From: Planctomycetota bacterium
GTDB lineage: Bacteria > Planctomycetota > Phycisphaerae > Phycisphaerales > Phycisphaeraceae
Direction of reading: 5' to 3'
Length of the DNA: 64,000 nucleotides
Assembly: GCA_016350165.1 (NCBI GenBank)
Contig: CP066225.1
Coordinates: 930,001-994,000 of the forward strand
The first letter of the stretch is position 1, and every line of letters begins with the position of its first letter. Both the position numbers and the translations under genes were made by a program. The notes beneath the pieces were generated by a model, which had not been told where the DNA came from, did not search any database, and worked only from the letters and a program-made list of their open reading frames with translations. Of the stretch, positions 35,239-44,296 are shown in pieces.

Positions 35239-37494
35239 ATGGGAAAGACGCAACATAAATCGCAAGCATATACCACAAAAGCACTTGCAGCTGCAATACT
35301 TACCGCTAGTGCAGGTTTTATGAATGTTTCAGTGAATGCTGAAGTTGCAAACCGTGATCAGATGACTTTTTACATTGAAACAGGTGCTGCGACAGGAACA
35401 AAAACAAGTGGAACAGTAAACCCAATCGGTGGCTACACTTACGATGCGGCAAATGATACTTGGTGGACCATAGGGTACGGTACAAGTGCCCAAATCCGAA
35501 AACTCATCTCAGACGGCGAAGGTGGCTACGTACCTGCACCTCTGACATATACAGATGACTTCGAGGGCGGATATGTTTATCCAACAGACTGGATGGGCTT
35601 TATCTCGACAACCGACCAGCAGAATGCTGATACCAACTACGACTGGAAAAGCACAACGCCAATTGCCGGGAACATTCTTTTAAACCCAACCGAAATTACA
35701 GTTCAAGGCAAAACGTATGCTCCAAACAGTGTTGCAATCCTGACGCAAAGTGGTGGTGCACTTAATAAGGACACGGCGAACACTGCGGATACAAAGCTAG
35801 TCTATCTTTACGATTTACGTGAGATTGGTGCGACACAGGAAGTTAATGGCAGAGACCTGAACAGCAATGGCATCATCGACTGGGAAGATGTCTTTGTGCC
35901 GATTGCGAACAAACCTGCGATGAATCTCGCAGCTGGTTATGACGCTGACTATAAAGAAAGTGCATCAATGACATACTCACCTAGCTGGAGTGGTGATGGT
36001 CAGAGCATTTACTTTGTTGAGCAAAATAGATACGGCGGCGTTTTCCAAACAAATATCGCGACAGGCGAAGTTAAACGAATTTTCACCGCTGACTCTAATA
36101 CAAAGATCAAATCAAGTGTACACCAGATTCAAAGCAGTGTTAAAAATCTTACTGGCTCATTATATGAGGGCGATCAGTTACTCGTTGCAGGCTCGTCAGC
36201 TAGTGATAATGTTGGTGGCTTAGATGTATTGATTGATGATGGCGTAACAGCAGATGAGTGGTCTTCCTATTCATTGATTAGTGCAGACCAACTGAATGAT
36301 TTCCTCGAACTTGGTGTTAATGATGAAGGTGAAAAGATCTACAGTTCGATCAAAGCAGTCACCACTGATACAGAAGGCAATGTGTATTTTAGAGATGGCA
36401 AGCGTTATGGCATATTCAAATTAGATACCGAAGGCAGACTTTCCAAAGTTGCTAGCGAGCGTGAGATTGAATCTTTCCAGAATGAAAATGGTGCATCTTC
36501 ATCAAATGCGAACACATTCGATTTTATGACACGAAAAACATCACATGATTTTGAAAACGGCGTAGAGGATGTCACGGAATTACTTTATTCCGACCCTGCA
36601 TTGAAATCAGTGATTGGCGTAAAGATCTTCGAAACAGGTGATTTTAATCGCGATAATATTGTCGATAGTGCTGACATTGCATTATTTAAGGATGCTTTGC
36701 AGTTACGTGGTGTACGCGGCACGGATGAAACAGAAAAGTTTGATCTTAACGGCAATGCAAGTGGCAACAGGCTTTACAACTACAAAGACAGCACACATGT
36801 CTTCGGTATTGTTGATTATAAAGATGTGAAACTACTTCAACAGTTCTATGCATTCAATGATGGCGATGCGAACATGGACCAGAATGTCGACATCAATGAT
36901 GCGATCATGCTGGTTGAAAATTATGGCGGCACAGAAAACACCTGGATAACAGCTGATTTTACCGGTGACGATACAGTTGATATCACTGACGCGATTACGT
37001 TGGTCAATAATTACGGTACCGAAGCAACGCTTGCAGCACCAACAATTACGTTTGATAGTGCATCTGATACGAACTCATTGTTAGCAGATAGCTTTGAGCT
37101 TGGGCCTAGTGCGTTGTCACTGATCGTAGACCTTTCTTCTGGCGAGATGAAGATTGTAGGCGATGCGCTTTTGACTGTTTTCTCAATTAAATCTGATTCA
37201 GGTTCCCTAATCGCAGATGCCGACGGTTTCCAAACACCATTCATGTACTTGAGCAATACTGTAAGTGAAGTCGCGGCAATGTCATTTAGCGGCTTTGATT
37301 TGAGCGATGCATTACTTCTTGATGCGATGTTTAAACCAAGCGGTATACAAGACCTAGTATTCGAATATGGTTTGAAGGGTTTCTCTGAATCATTCACTGG
37401 TATCGTGAACATTGTACCTGAGCCAACATCACTTGCTTTGATGTTCTTGGCAGTGCCTGTACTTACATTACGTAGCCGTAGTAAACAAGCGTAA
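35239..37494 (+). CDS. Large secreted protein with dockerin-like repeats and PEP-CTERM tail
   Basis: Exported protein of 751 residues. Seen: a signal peptide (about residues 1-35 ending VNA), a long beta-rich body without a family I can name (PSWSGDGQSIYFVEQNRYGG suggests a WD40/beta-propeller-like repeat), three Ca-binding dockerin-type loops near 467 (GDFNRDNIVDSADIALF), 541 (GDANMDQNVDINDAIMLVEN) and 573 (ADFTGDDTVDITDAITLVNN), and a PEP-CTERM signal VPEPTSLALMFLAVPVLTL with basic end at 726-751. Combining dockerin-like loops with an exosortase signal points to a cell-surface assembly. CACGGAGAGA gives the ribosome site; a 19-bp direct repeat lies upstream. Confidence 0.85.
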   Translation: MGKTQHKSQAYTTKALAAAILTASAGFMNVSVNAEVANRDQMTFYIETGAATGTKTSGTVNPIGGYTYDAANDTWWTIGYGTSAQIRKLISDGEGGYVPAPLTYTDDFEGGYVYPTDWMGFISTTDQQNADTNYDWKSTTPIAGNILLNPTEITVQGKTYAPNSVAILTQSGGALNKDTANTADTKLVYLYDLREIGATQEVNGRDLNSNGIIDWEDVFVPIANKPAMNLAAGYDADYKESASMTYSPSWSGDGQSIYFVEQNRYGGVFQTNIATGEVKRIFTADSNTKIKSSVHQIQSSVKNLTGSLYEGDQLLVAGSSASDNVGGLDVLIDDGVTADEWSSYSLISADQLNDFLELGVNDEGEKIYSSIKAVTTDTEGNVYFRDGKRYGIFKLDTEGRLSKVASEREIESFQNENGASSSNANTFDFMTRKTSHDFENGVEDVTELLYSDPALKSVIGVKIFETGDFNRDNIVDSADIALFKDALQLRGVRGTDETEKFDLNGNASGNRLYNYKDSTHVFGIVDYKDVKLLQQFYAFNDGDANMDQNVDINDAIMLVENYGGTENTWITADFTGDDTVDITDAITLVNNYGTEATLAAPTITFDSASDTNSLLADSFELGPSALSLIVDLSSGEMKIVGDALLTVFSIKSDSGSLIADADGFQTPFMYLSNTVSEVAAMSFSGFDLSDALLLDAMFKPSGIQDLVFEYGLKGFSESFTGIVNIVPEPTSLALMFLAVPVLTLRSRSKQA

Positions 37495-37514
37495 AGATTT
37501 GTACTAAAAATATT

Positions 37515-37550
37515 AAATGATGGCGGTTAACGCTGCTATCATTTTTTCAA
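37515..37550 (+). terminator. Probable terminator after dockerin/PEP-CTERM gene
   Basis: AAATGAT-G-GC and GC-T-ATCATTT pair with small mismatches, followed by a T run. The pilin-like gene starts 17 bases later, so some read-through is likely. Confidence 0.6.
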
Positions 37551-37566
37551 ATGATCGGGTAGATAT

Positions 37567-38229
37567 ATGATGAAGAAACAATCACATACAGACGGCTTTA
37601 CATTAATTGAATTACTCGTAGTCATGTCTATCATTGCAATTTTGATTGCTATATTGTTACCAATGCTTAGCAAGGTAAGAATAGCTGCATTGCAAACTGT
37701 ATGTTCATCTAACTTACATCAAATCCATATTGCTGCATCATGCTACGCCGCTGATAACGATGGTTTCTTTCCCGGGATAAATACTGTTGGCAACGGTTCC
37801 TACAGAATGGCACCTGGAAACAAATCTAAAGATGAACCTCGAGCATTGCCAGAAGAATATGGGCTATCTGCTATCCTCCACAAATATCTTTATCTTGATG
37901 CATTTAGTGGCGTATGGATATGCCATGCTCAACCCGATTGGATGGTTGAATTAGGTAACACATATGGGCATCAATATAATTTCACAAAACCGATTGCTAT
38001 GGAGAATCCAGACAAGGAGTTTGTTTGGGACAATTATTTGGTGAATGCTGCACGTTCAGGCATTAAGACTGCAAACTCAAAATATTTAGGCGACCCATCA
38101 TTAATCTCGTTGCCACATCCAATGAGAGATACCTCGACCAAGAACGATCTATATAACGATACAAACCAATATGGCATCAACCAGTTGTTCGTTGGAGGAC
38201 ACGCTGGTTTGAAGGCAAACTTTCGATAG
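37567..38229 (+). CDS. Pilin-like protein with N-terminal methylation motif
   Basis: Protein of 220 residues of the PVC pilin-like group. Seen: the leader KKQSHTDG then [20 protein letters not shown] as membrane helix, followed by KVRIAALQTVCSSNLHQIHI. The C terminus reads QYGINQLFVGGHAGLKANFR, so the usual DGH ending is degenerated to GGH. It directly follows the dockerin/PEP-CTERM gene. It is shorter than the homologue at 10379 (277 residues). The type II secretion operon begins on the other strand 70 bases further on; whether this protein uses that machinery is unknown. Confidence 0.8.
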   Translation: MMKKQSHTDGFTLIELLVVMSIIAILIAILLPMLSKVRIAALQTVCSSNLHQIHIAASCYAADNDGFFPGINTVGNGSYRMAPGNKSKDEPRALPEEYGLSAILHKYLYLDAFSGVWICHAQPDWMVELGNTYGHQYNFTKPIAMENPDKEFVWDNYLVNAARSGIKTANSKYLGDPSLISLPHPMRDTSTKNDLYNDTNQYGINQLFVGGHAGLKANFR

Positions 38230-38299
38230 CTGCTGCTTACGCAAACATTTATTCAGAACAATTTAAGAACTTAACAAATCCCCAAACCCATTGATTCCT

Positions 38300-38890
38300 T
38301 CATTTCCCCATAACAGCTCTTTGTTCTTTAGCCCATTCGATCCAATCGGTGCGATTGTCACGAAGGATGATCTCATCAATCAGAGTCCGTACTTGGTCGT
38401 TCCTCAATCCCTGGCGAACGTGATTGCGAGCGTAGTTGCCGATGATCTGTACGTTGTTTGGATCAGCTTTATAAGCACGTTCGTAGTACCCATGTGCTTT
38501 TTCATATTGCCCAACTGCTTCGTAAACCATCCCCAGATTATTTAGCGGCTCGGAAGCGTTATCCATCAACTTCACCGCATACTCAAACTCCCAAGCGGCG
38601 GTGTAGTATTGCTGCTGATGATAATACACAAGCCCAAGGTTATTGTGAGCTGGCGCGTAGGTCATATCTTCGGTTAAAGCTTCTTTGAGCAGCGTCTCAG
38701 CTTTTTGATACTGCCTTTGCTCAATGTACATTGCTGCCTCATGATTGAGTATTGAAGCCTTCTCTGCCTGGGCAGCCTTCGCTTCTGCTGGCGATTCATA
38801 GACCTGCTTATCTTGCTTCGGATTCCCCGTGCAGCCCGTAAAGATAATCGTGATCAATAACAACGCTATATATCTATGTGCTTTTCGCAT
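38300..38890 (-). CDS. TPR-repeat lipoprotein, last gene of T2SS operon
   Basis: Lipoprotein of 196 residues. Seen: a signal MRKAHRYIALLLITIIFTGC with the modified Cys in FTGC, and at least three tetratricopeptide repeats (ILNHEAAMYIEQRQYQKAET, APAHNNLGLVYYHQQQYYTA, EPLNNLGMVYEAVGQYEKAH). TPR lipoproteins such as PilW/PilF help assemble secretins in the outer membrane, which fits its place at the end of a T2SS operon led by a secretin. ATG 38890 gives the proper lipoprotein signal; a longer reading to 38929 overlaps the preceding gene. A second, broken copy lies at 62676-63236. Confidence 0.85.
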   Translation of the reverse strand: MRKAHRYIALLLITIIFTGCTGNPKQDKQVYESPAEAKAAQAEKASILNHEAAMYIEQRQYQKAETLLKEALTEDMTYAPAHNNLGLVYYHQQQYYTAAWEFEYAVKLMDNASEPLNNLGMVYEAVGQYEKAHGYYERAYKADPNNVQIIGNYARNHVRQGLRNDQVRTLIDEIILRDNRTDWIEWAKEQRAVMGK

Positions 38891-38909
38891 TAATTTTGCT
38901 TTCTCTATA

Positions 38910-39437
38910 TTATTTTTGTTTTGCATCATCCGGCGAGTAAATCAGATTCGTCATCGTCAAGTCACTCTTCCAACTTTCATCCCGCTGCTGCTTGCGACCT
39001 TCTTTCGCGGACAATCTTAAACCAGATACAGTGAGTGATGGATTACTATCTTCGACGTGCCATAGGAACTCAAGCATCTGTTTCATTGACGCATCATCAA
39101 CTGCTACACGCGTTCTTTGCATGAGATAAGATGACTGATTAACACGCTGCGTACTCTCAGACCAAACGCTACTCAGTGAATCTAAATTTGCCTTTTGAGC
39201 AGCTTTTTCAAGGCGTATGCGCAAGTCACTCATCGCCATATCACCAGCCTCAACTAACTTGGGCTGATCTTGTAATTTTTTGATCTGCTGAATCATCTCG
39301 CGTGCATTTTGATAATCTTTATGAGCTAGCTGCGTTTCCTGCTTCGCGTTATAAAGATTCCAGCCTGACCATAGACAACCAACAAACAGCATTACCACAC
39401 ATATGACAATTAAGATTATTCGTGATCGTTCACTCAT
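38910..39437 (-). CDS. GspM/PilO-like T2SS inner-membrane protein
   Basis: Protein of 175 residues. Seen: one N-terminal membrane helix (IILIVICVVMLFVGCLWSGW), a coiled-coil stretch (QETQLAHKDYQNAREMIQQI) and an alpha/beta domain, which is the layout of GspM/PilO. Its start overlaps the stop of the GspL-like gene as ATGA, and it is followed by the TPR lipoprotein, so it sits in the expected L-M order. Sequence similarity to known GspM is not obvious, so the name rests mainly on topology and position. A broken copy lies at 63262-63783. Confidence 0.78.
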   Translation of the reverse strand: MSERSRIILIVICVVMLFVGCLWSGWNLYNAKQETQLAHKDYQNAREMIQQIKKLQDQPKLVEAGDMAMSDLRIRLEKAAQKANLDSLSSVWSESTQRVNQSSYLMQRTRVAVDDASMKQMLEFLWHVEDSNPSLTVSGLRLSAKEGRKQQRDESWKSDLTMTNLIYSPDDAKQK

Positions 39438-40768
39438 TTCTGCCCCCTTTCATTTGGTAGCCGTTTATCAGTTTTAACACCTGCAATGCTAAACGCCACC
39501 GACCGACTGTCTTGGTTTTCTGTACGCAGTAATTCGAACGTATATCCCGCAACACGATCCAAAGCTTTTGCAATTTTGTTTGCATCAACATGTGACCGTG
39601 CAGCACCATACAAACGGATCTGTTTTGACTCTATTTGCAGTTCAGTCAACTGATACCGCATCTCTTTAGGTAGTTGATTAAGTATCCGAGTCAGCGTTTG
39701 CATAGCCGACTGCTGCTCGGGTGTTGCCTGCCCCGCTTGGCTCATCCCTTTAATGCGTTTAACTTCACTTTCCAGCCGCCCAATAACACCCAGTGGAACT
39801 GATTTACCCGGGAATGCCTGCTGATACTGCTCTTCAATCGATGCCCTCGTCTCGGCCGTTTGTAATCCGTATTCATATGCTCGGATGTTCAACATCGCAA
39901 CAACACTAAGTAGCAGTAATAACACACACGCAACTGCTAACCCCAATGATAAACGGTATCTCGAACTAAAAACCTGATTCGTTAAATCACCACGCCTTAG
40001 ATCAAAACTCGGTAACCGTTCAGATTGCTGAAGCGACGCTGCCCCTTTGGCGATTAACTGCTGCACACCTACATCGATCCGATCAATCTGTAGCTTATCC
40101 TGCTTACTCAGTTCAAGAGATAGATCATCAGGCAATCCAACAGCCAATACAGCTGTTATTTTATTATCTACATGAATCTGTTCACACAGTTGATCTATAA
40201 CACTCTTTGAATCACACAGATACCAGCGAATAATCTTGCCATCATGCATTTGAAGTATGCTGATCGTATCACCTTCATCCTCCAGCAACACGAACTGGTG
40301 ATCTTGCTTGATCTGATTCTGATCTTTCAAAGCTTGATAAGCAAGCATCATTTCAGGGCAAATACCGCCAATCATGACACTTTGTAATTCAAGATCATCG
40401 ACCACCTGTTTAATCGGCTTGCTTTCAACAGCACAACCAACTGCAGTACGTTTATGCTGATCAACCGCGAATGAAGCCGTCAGCGTCTCTGCGTCCATCG
40501 GCAGATACTCTTCAAGCTGATAGAGCATCGTTTCATATCGCGGCTTACCACTTAAATCATCCAAGTTAAATGTCGCGGTATAGCACCAAGCCGAAGGTAA
40601 TGCGAGCAATGGATTATGGATGGCATACTGCGTTGCAATATCAGCATATTGTTTAGCCGAATCAACTTCCGCAGATAATGCTATTGTACGAAGGCGATCT
40701 TTGTCACCAGCAACCAACGAACAACACCCGTCACCCAACAAGATTGCATGTAATTTCTCTTTTGCCAT
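39434..40768 (-). CDS. GspL-like (PilM-PilN-type) T2SS inner-membrane protein
   Basis: Protein of 444 residues. Seen: an N-terminal actin-like cytoplasmic domain (about 1-260) with LVAGDKDRLRTIAL, AVGCAVESKPIKQVVDDLEL and QFVLLEDEGDTISILQMHDG, a membrane helix LSLGLAVACVLLLLLSVVAM near 275-295, and a periplasmic ferredoxin-like domain. This matches GspL, which links the GspE ATPase with GspM. The start is next to the GspC-like stop, and its end overlaps the GspM-like gene. Remains of a second copy occur at 63784-64000. Confidence 0.85.
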   Translation of the reverse strand: MAKEKLHAILLGDGCCSLVAGDKDRLRTIALSAEVDSAKQYADIATQYAIHNPLLALPSAWCYTATFNLDDLSGKPRYETMLYQLEEYLPMDAETLTASFAVDQHKRTAVGCAVESKPIKQVVDDLELQSVMIGGICPEMMLAYQALKDQNQIKQDHQFVLLEDEGDTISILQMHDGKIIRWYLCDSKSVIDQLCEQIHVDNKITAVLAVGLPDDLSLELSKQDKLQIDRIDVGVQQLIAKGAASLQQSERLPSFDLRRGDLTNQVFSSRYRLSLGLAVACVLLLLLSVVAMLNIRAYEYGLQTAETRASIEEQYQQAFPGKSVPLGVIGRLESEVKRIKGMSQAGQATPEQQSAMQTLTRILNQLPKEMRYQLTELQIESKQIRLYGAARSHVDANKIAKALDRVAGYTFELLRTENQDSRSVAFSIAGVKTDKRLPNERGQK

Positions 40769-40770
40769 CT

Positions 40771-41229
40771 TTACTTGGATTCCATATTAAAGGTTTGCTG
40801 CTCTTGATCGATCTCAACAACGATTGCGCTCTGATCAATTGTTTTAATGGTCGCACCGTCAACAACGTCACCTACTTTAACGAACACCATCTGGCCTTTC
40901 TGATTGATCACAAAGGCCTGCATCTGATCGCCATCCATACTCGTGCCCATCAGCTTCAACTTCAGTGGTGGACGTTTACGAACTGCAGGCTGTGGTGTAT
41001 ACAACGGGTTTTGCAGCTTTATTTGGCCTAATGTTTTTAGCTGCGCTAATGTAACTCCCTGCTTGTTCTGAAGCTCTTGACGCTTCACCTTCTTACTGGT
41101 TTGCGTTTGCCCGCTACTTTCCTGTAAAGGTAATAACAAACCTCCCGCCACAACCATACTGATAGCAAGCAAGCACAAAATGGCTACGCTGTATAACCCC
41201 CGTTTAATTTGTCGTGGCATCAATTTCAT
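40771..41229 (-). CDS. GspC-like T2SS protein with HR domain
   Basis: Protein of 152 residues. Seen: an N-terminal membrane helix (GLYSVAILCLLAISMVVAGG), a linker, and a homology-region domain with LKLKLMGTSMDGDQMQAFVI, FVKVGDVVDGATIKTI and QSAIVVEIDQEQQTF, typical of GspC/PulC, the inner-membrane protein that contacts the secretin. The usual C-terminal PDZ or coiled coil is lacking, so it is a short type. In this operon it follows gspK instead of preceding gspD, the order expected in several non-proteobacterial systems. Confidence 0.78.
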   Translation of the reverse strand: MKLMPRQIKRGLYSVAILCLLAISMVVAGGLLLPLQESSGQTQTSKKVKRQELQNKQGVTLAQLKTLGQIKLQNPLYTPQPAVRKRPPLKLKLMGTSMDGDQMQAFVINQKGQMVFVKVGDVVDGATIKTIDQSAIVVEIDQEQQTFNMESK

Positions 41230-41244
41230 TGCATTCTCACTTCA

Positions 41245-42222
41245 CTACCAAGCAAATCGTTTGAGTTTAATTTTCTGATCTTGACTCTCACCATCCAAGG
41301 CTACCCTCTCCATCGGCTCAAGCTTACTTACAGTCCAAGTAACATATTGACGACGCCGATCAGATATTCCCAACATCATACCATAGCAACTGGTCGATCG
41401 ATCTGTCATCACTTTGCCAATATATTCACGCTGAGAGCGATTCACATCGAGCTGTGTTAGTACCCTAGAGAGTTCAAGTTCAGGCTCTTCTTCCCGCAGG
41501 CTCACCAATTTTTCGATACGGTTCATGCCAAGCTCGTGTTCAAGCATCACGCTTAGAGCTTGCTTACTAGCTGTACGATAATCAAGTAGACCATCTGACC
41601 AGCAAGTTAGCCATTGCCTCTCTAACAATAACTCTGGTTTAAACCCATCATACATCTGCTCATAACTTCTTACCGGCTGAAGCTGATTCGTAGTTTCCGA
41701 TGAATCCTGCTCTGACTGATCTTCCTCCTCATGACGTAAACCACGATACTCACGCGGCAAACGCAGCTTGATTTTTGTCATCATATGTCGGTCGTCAGAC
41801 ATCACATCACGCAACCATTTCTGTACCTTTTCACGTGGATACAGACTTAATAATGTATTAACATTAGCTTTTGCATCTTCGTTACTCAGCACAATCTGAA
41901 GTTGACGCTTCTTTAAATCTATCACCATGTGCTGACTTGCAATCGGCTGCATTACATCAAGTCTCTGATTGGCTTCCTCTTCTGATTCTACTTCATCGCT
42001 AACTAATAAATTGCGATCAAGAATCACTGCTGCCTGCTGAAGCACATATTTTTCGCAGCTCCGCTCCAACCATTTGCGTTGTAATACATCCTCAGTTTCA
42101 ACAACCTTCATGGTTTGAGCATGCGATCGTCTGGCAATCATACTAAGCGATACACCGGCAATCGTTAGCAGTACCAACACAAGTACCAGTACAAAACCGC
42201 GGCGATTCACCTGCTGCTTCAT
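41245..42222 (-). CDS. gspK: Type II secretion minor pseudopilin GspK
   Basis: Minor pseudopilin of 325 residues that caps the pseudopilus tip with GspI and GspJ. Seen: a leader MKQQVNRRG followed by FVLVLVLVLLTIAGVSLSMI, in which the normal Glu at position 5 is absent, a hallmark of GspK; then a large alpha domain containing AKANVNTLLSLYPREKVQKW and EKLVSLREEEPELELSRVLT, equal to the two helix-hairpin-like parts of the family. The start overlaps the stop of gspJ as ATGA. Size and order (H-I-J-K) agree with the call. Confidence 0.9.
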   Translation of the reverse strand: MKQQVNRRGFVLVLVLVLLTIAGVSLSMIARRSHAQTMKVVETEDVLQRKWLERSCEKYVLQQAAVILDRNLLVSDEVESEEEANQRLDVMQPIASQHMVIDLKKRQLQIVLSNEDAKANVNTLLSLYPREKVQKWLRDVMSDDRHMMTKIKLRLPREYRGLRHEEEDQSEQDSSETTNQLQPVRSYEQMYDGFKPELLLERQWLTCWSDGLLDYRTASKQALSVMLEHELGMNRIEKLVSLREEEPELELSRVLTQLDVNRSQREYIGKVMTDRSTSCYGMMLGISDRRRQYVTWTVSKLEPMERVALDGESQDQKIKLKRFAW

Positions 42223-42767
42223 ACTTCACCCCCCACCTGCTCCATTGCGACGTCAACTGCAACAACAAGCGGCTGCTCATACCCAATCACTCTCAACTCA
42301 ATATTGACGTTTGCAGTCTGCTCCTCATTCTTACCACCATCCAATTTCACCTTCCACGATTCCACACCGGCTGCAACAACCTGTTTGAATGTTTCTCCTG
42401 AATCACCATCAACAAGTAGCGACTGCTCACGCACCAGTACCTTCATACCACTACGCTCTGCCATACGATAAGTAATCGTAGATGGCATATACTGCCACGC
42501 CAAAGCATCAGGATCATAACCACCCAACGTTTTGAATCTTAAAACGCCTTGCTTATGCTCAACCTTCTCAACATGTGCCATATCACGTTTAAGCTGGTCG
42601 GTTAAAATACGCGCCCAGGTTTGCCCAGTATCAGCTGTTGATTCAACTAACTTTGCAGTGCGTCCCAACGTACCAACAACCTGCATTACAGCAACCATCA
42701 GCAACCCCGCGATTGCGATTGCAGCCAACAACTCAATCACTGTAAAACCAGCTATTTTATGCTTCAT
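42219..42767 (-). CDS. gspJ: Type II secretion minor pseudopilin GspJ
   Basis: Pseudopilin-like protein of 182 residues from ATG 42767, for which AAGGGGGAC is the ribosome site. Seen: leader MKHKIAG and helix FTVIELLAAIAIAGLLMVAV with the conserved Glu5, followed by GQTWARILTDQLKRDMAHVE and ITYRMAERSGMKVLVREQSL, the RDL/RREQ pattern seen in GspJ. Overlaps gspI by 11 bases and gspK by 4. A longer reading to 42836 lies inside gspI and is not supported. Confidence 0.88.
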   Translation of the reverse strand: MKHKIAGFTVIELLAAIAIAGLLMVAVMQVVGTLGRTAKLVESTADTGQTWARILTDQLKRDMAHVEKVEHKQGVLRFKTLGGYDPDALAWQYMPSTITYRMAERSGMKVLVREQSLLVDGDSGETFKQVVAAGVESWKVKLDGGKNEEQTANVNIELRVIGYEQPLVVAVDVAMEQVGGEV

Positions 42768-43206
42768 CCCGTCCCCCTTGATTACCTTCTGAACTTTCAG
42801 CTTCAACTTCCGGGGGCTGCAGCACCGACAAGTCACTTAAGATCAGATCAACGAACAGCACTACTTCGTCATTCTGATTCTTATCTACAACCTTTAAACG
42901 TACAACGCGCATCTTTAGTTCTTCAGGCACCTCCTCCACGCGATAAACAGGTTCAATCTGCCAGTCCAACCTCACCGTCTCTTCATCAATCAGGTGCCCC
43001 CACTGCCCTGCTTCAATCACATGCTTTTCATCCTCCCACCATGCATTCAACAGTTCATCAACAGCAACAATCGCATTCTGTTTGCCTGCAACCACACGTG
43101 ATTGGCGGATGTACTGACTGCGTGCTGATACAATCCCAACGAGCAACATGCTCAGCAATACTAATGCTGCCAACACCTCAATGAGCGTAAAACCCCTTCG
43201 CTTCAT
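42757..43206 (-). CDS. gspI: Type II secretion minor pseudopilin GspI
   Basis: Minor pseudopilin of 149 residues. Seen: leader MKRRG and helix FTLIEVLAALVLLSMLLVGI with Glu5, then KQNAIVAVDELLNAWWEDEK, in which the LA/NxL helix typical of GspI is present. ATG 43206 directly follows the stop of gspH, with three bases between; the longer reading to 43236 overlaps gspH and lacks the proper leader. The last 15 residues are acidic (EVEAESSEGNQGGRDEA). It contains a copy of the GC-rich repeat GCCCCCGGAAGTT at its codons for PPEV. Confidence 0.88.
   Translation of the reverse strand: MKRRGFTLIEVLAALVLLSMLLVGIVSARSQYIRQSRVVAGKQNAIVAVDELLNAWWEDEKHVIEAGQWGHLIDEETVRLDWQIEPVYRVEEVPEELKMRVVRLKVVDKNQNDEVVLFVDLILSDLSVLQPPEVEAESSEGNQGGRDEA
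42805..42817. repeat. GC-rich dispersed repeat, copy 2 (AACTTCCGGGGGC)
   Basis: Lies inside gspI, where the coding strand reads GCCCCCGGAAGTT and encodes part of PPEV. The coding-strand orientation is opposite to the copies in gspH and gspE. Confidence 0.6.
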
Positions 43207-43210
43207 TAGT

Positions 43211-43795
43211 CTATCTTGCTGCAAGAAGAATCGCATCGACTTCCTCCTGCTTATTTGTTTCCAGCACCTGCCCTGTCAATCCCACAAACACCAGCCACCC
43301 CCGCCCCCGGAAGTTCCCCCCTTGTTCCTCTGTAGTTGCATTTGAATTAACGTCCACAGCATCCCCTTCTCGTACCAACTTTACTGCATATGTCAGCATC
43401 ACCCCGTCTTTGCTCACAGGTAGTGCAATCTGTGAGCGGCTCACCTCCCCACCTGCTATACGAACCTCATCCAATCTAAACGGCTGAGCAACCTCCCATT
43501 CACGTTTTTTAATCTCACGCTCTTTCGCATCACCTCCAACCGGCACATAAACAATCGTACTTTGCTCATGACGTAAATCAAAACGCAACTGTCCTTCAGT
43601 CCCATGTAGCCGCGCATGCAAACGCACCTGTTCATCAATATGCTTTATCCGCTGAACAGCATCTTCATGCTTAAAACGCTGACTCATGCCGCGCAATGAC
43701 AACGTCACCGTCCCCGCCAACAAGCCAATGATCACAATGCTCACCATCAGCTCAATCATTGTCACGCCACTATCGCGCAAGCCATTGCTCCTCAT
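43211..43795 (-). CDS. gspH: Type II secretion pseudopilin GspH
   Basis: Pseudopilin of 194 residues. Seen: leader RSNGLRDSG followed by VTMIELMVSIVIIGLLAGTV, which keeps Glu5 with V instead of F as the first mature residue, and a C-terminal beta-rich domain (TEGQLRFDLRHEQSTIVYVP). Order after gspG and before gspI fits GspH. A glycine-rich GGNFRGRG stretch near residue 170 is encoded by the GC-rich repeat and is absent in usual GspH proteins, so it may be an insertion. ATG 43795 or the TTG two codons upstream are possible starts. Confidence 0.82.
   Translation of the reverse strand: MRSNGLRDSGVTMIELMVSIVIIGLLAGTVTLSLRGMSQRFKHEDAVQRIKHIDEQVRLHARLHGTEGQLRFDLRHEQSTIVYVPVGGDAKEREIKKREWEVAQPFRLDEVRIAGGEVSRSQIALPVSKDGVMLTYAVKLVREGDAVDVNSNATTEEQGGNFRGRGWLVFVGLTGQVLETNKQEEVDAILLAAR
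43298..43315. repeat. GC-rich dispersed repeat, copy 3 (18-mer)
   Basis: CCCCCGCCCCCGGAAGTT occurs here within gspH and again at 46776-46793 within gspE, in different reading frames. The last 13 bases also equal the copy in gspI, inverted. Confidence 0.65.
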
Positions 43796-43815
43796 GATCA
43801 ATCGCGACTGAATAC

Positions 43816-44277
43816 CTACTTACTTTTCAGATCCCAACTCCCAATATCCGCATTCGACCCTTCACCGCCCTCACGTCCATCTGCACCCAAACTATAAACA
43901 TCAAACGCGCCATTACGTCCTGGATAGTTGTACTGGTAAGGCTTGCCCCACGGATCAATCGGCTCCTGCAACAAAATCGCCTGATCTTCACCTTCCTGCA
44001 CAGTAGTCAAAACCTCCAACCCCTCATCGCTACTTGGGTACTTATCATACAGCGTGTAGTAAGTCTCAAGAGCATCACTGATCGTTGAGATCTCAAGCCG
44101 CGCGGTACTCGCCTTGGCTTTCGTCAAGTACATCCGCGTACTCACTGTCACTACACCCGCTAATAGACCCAAAATCACAAGCACAACCATCAACTCCACC
44201 AATGAAAACCCCCGGAACCTTTGTCCCCAGAAGTCATTATTACACTTTGCATATTGAGTTTTATCCGCTTTATACAT
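43816..44277 (-). CDS. gspG: Type II secretion major pseudopilin GspG
   Basis: Major pseudopilin of 153 residues. Seen: a rather long leader of 22 residues ending in RG, then FSLVELMVVLVILGLLAGVV with Glu5, ISTISDALETYYTLYDKYPS, EGLEVLTTV, and the strongly conserved end PIDPWGKPYQYNYPGRNG, YSLGADGREGGEGSNADIGSW, which holds the calcium-binding loop of GspG. AGGAAG precedes the ATG. This is the clearest marker that the operon is T2SS rather than type IV pili. Confidence 0.96.
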   Translation of the reverse strand: MYKADKTQYAKCNNDFWGQRFRGFSLVELMVVLVILGLLAGVVTVSTRMYLTKAKASTARLEISTISDALETYYTLYDKYPSSDEGLEVLTTVQEGEDQAILLQEPIDPWGKPYQYNYPGRNGAFDVYSLGADGREGGEGSNADIGSWDLKSK

Positions 44278-44296
44278 CGTTCTTCCTATCTCTTGA

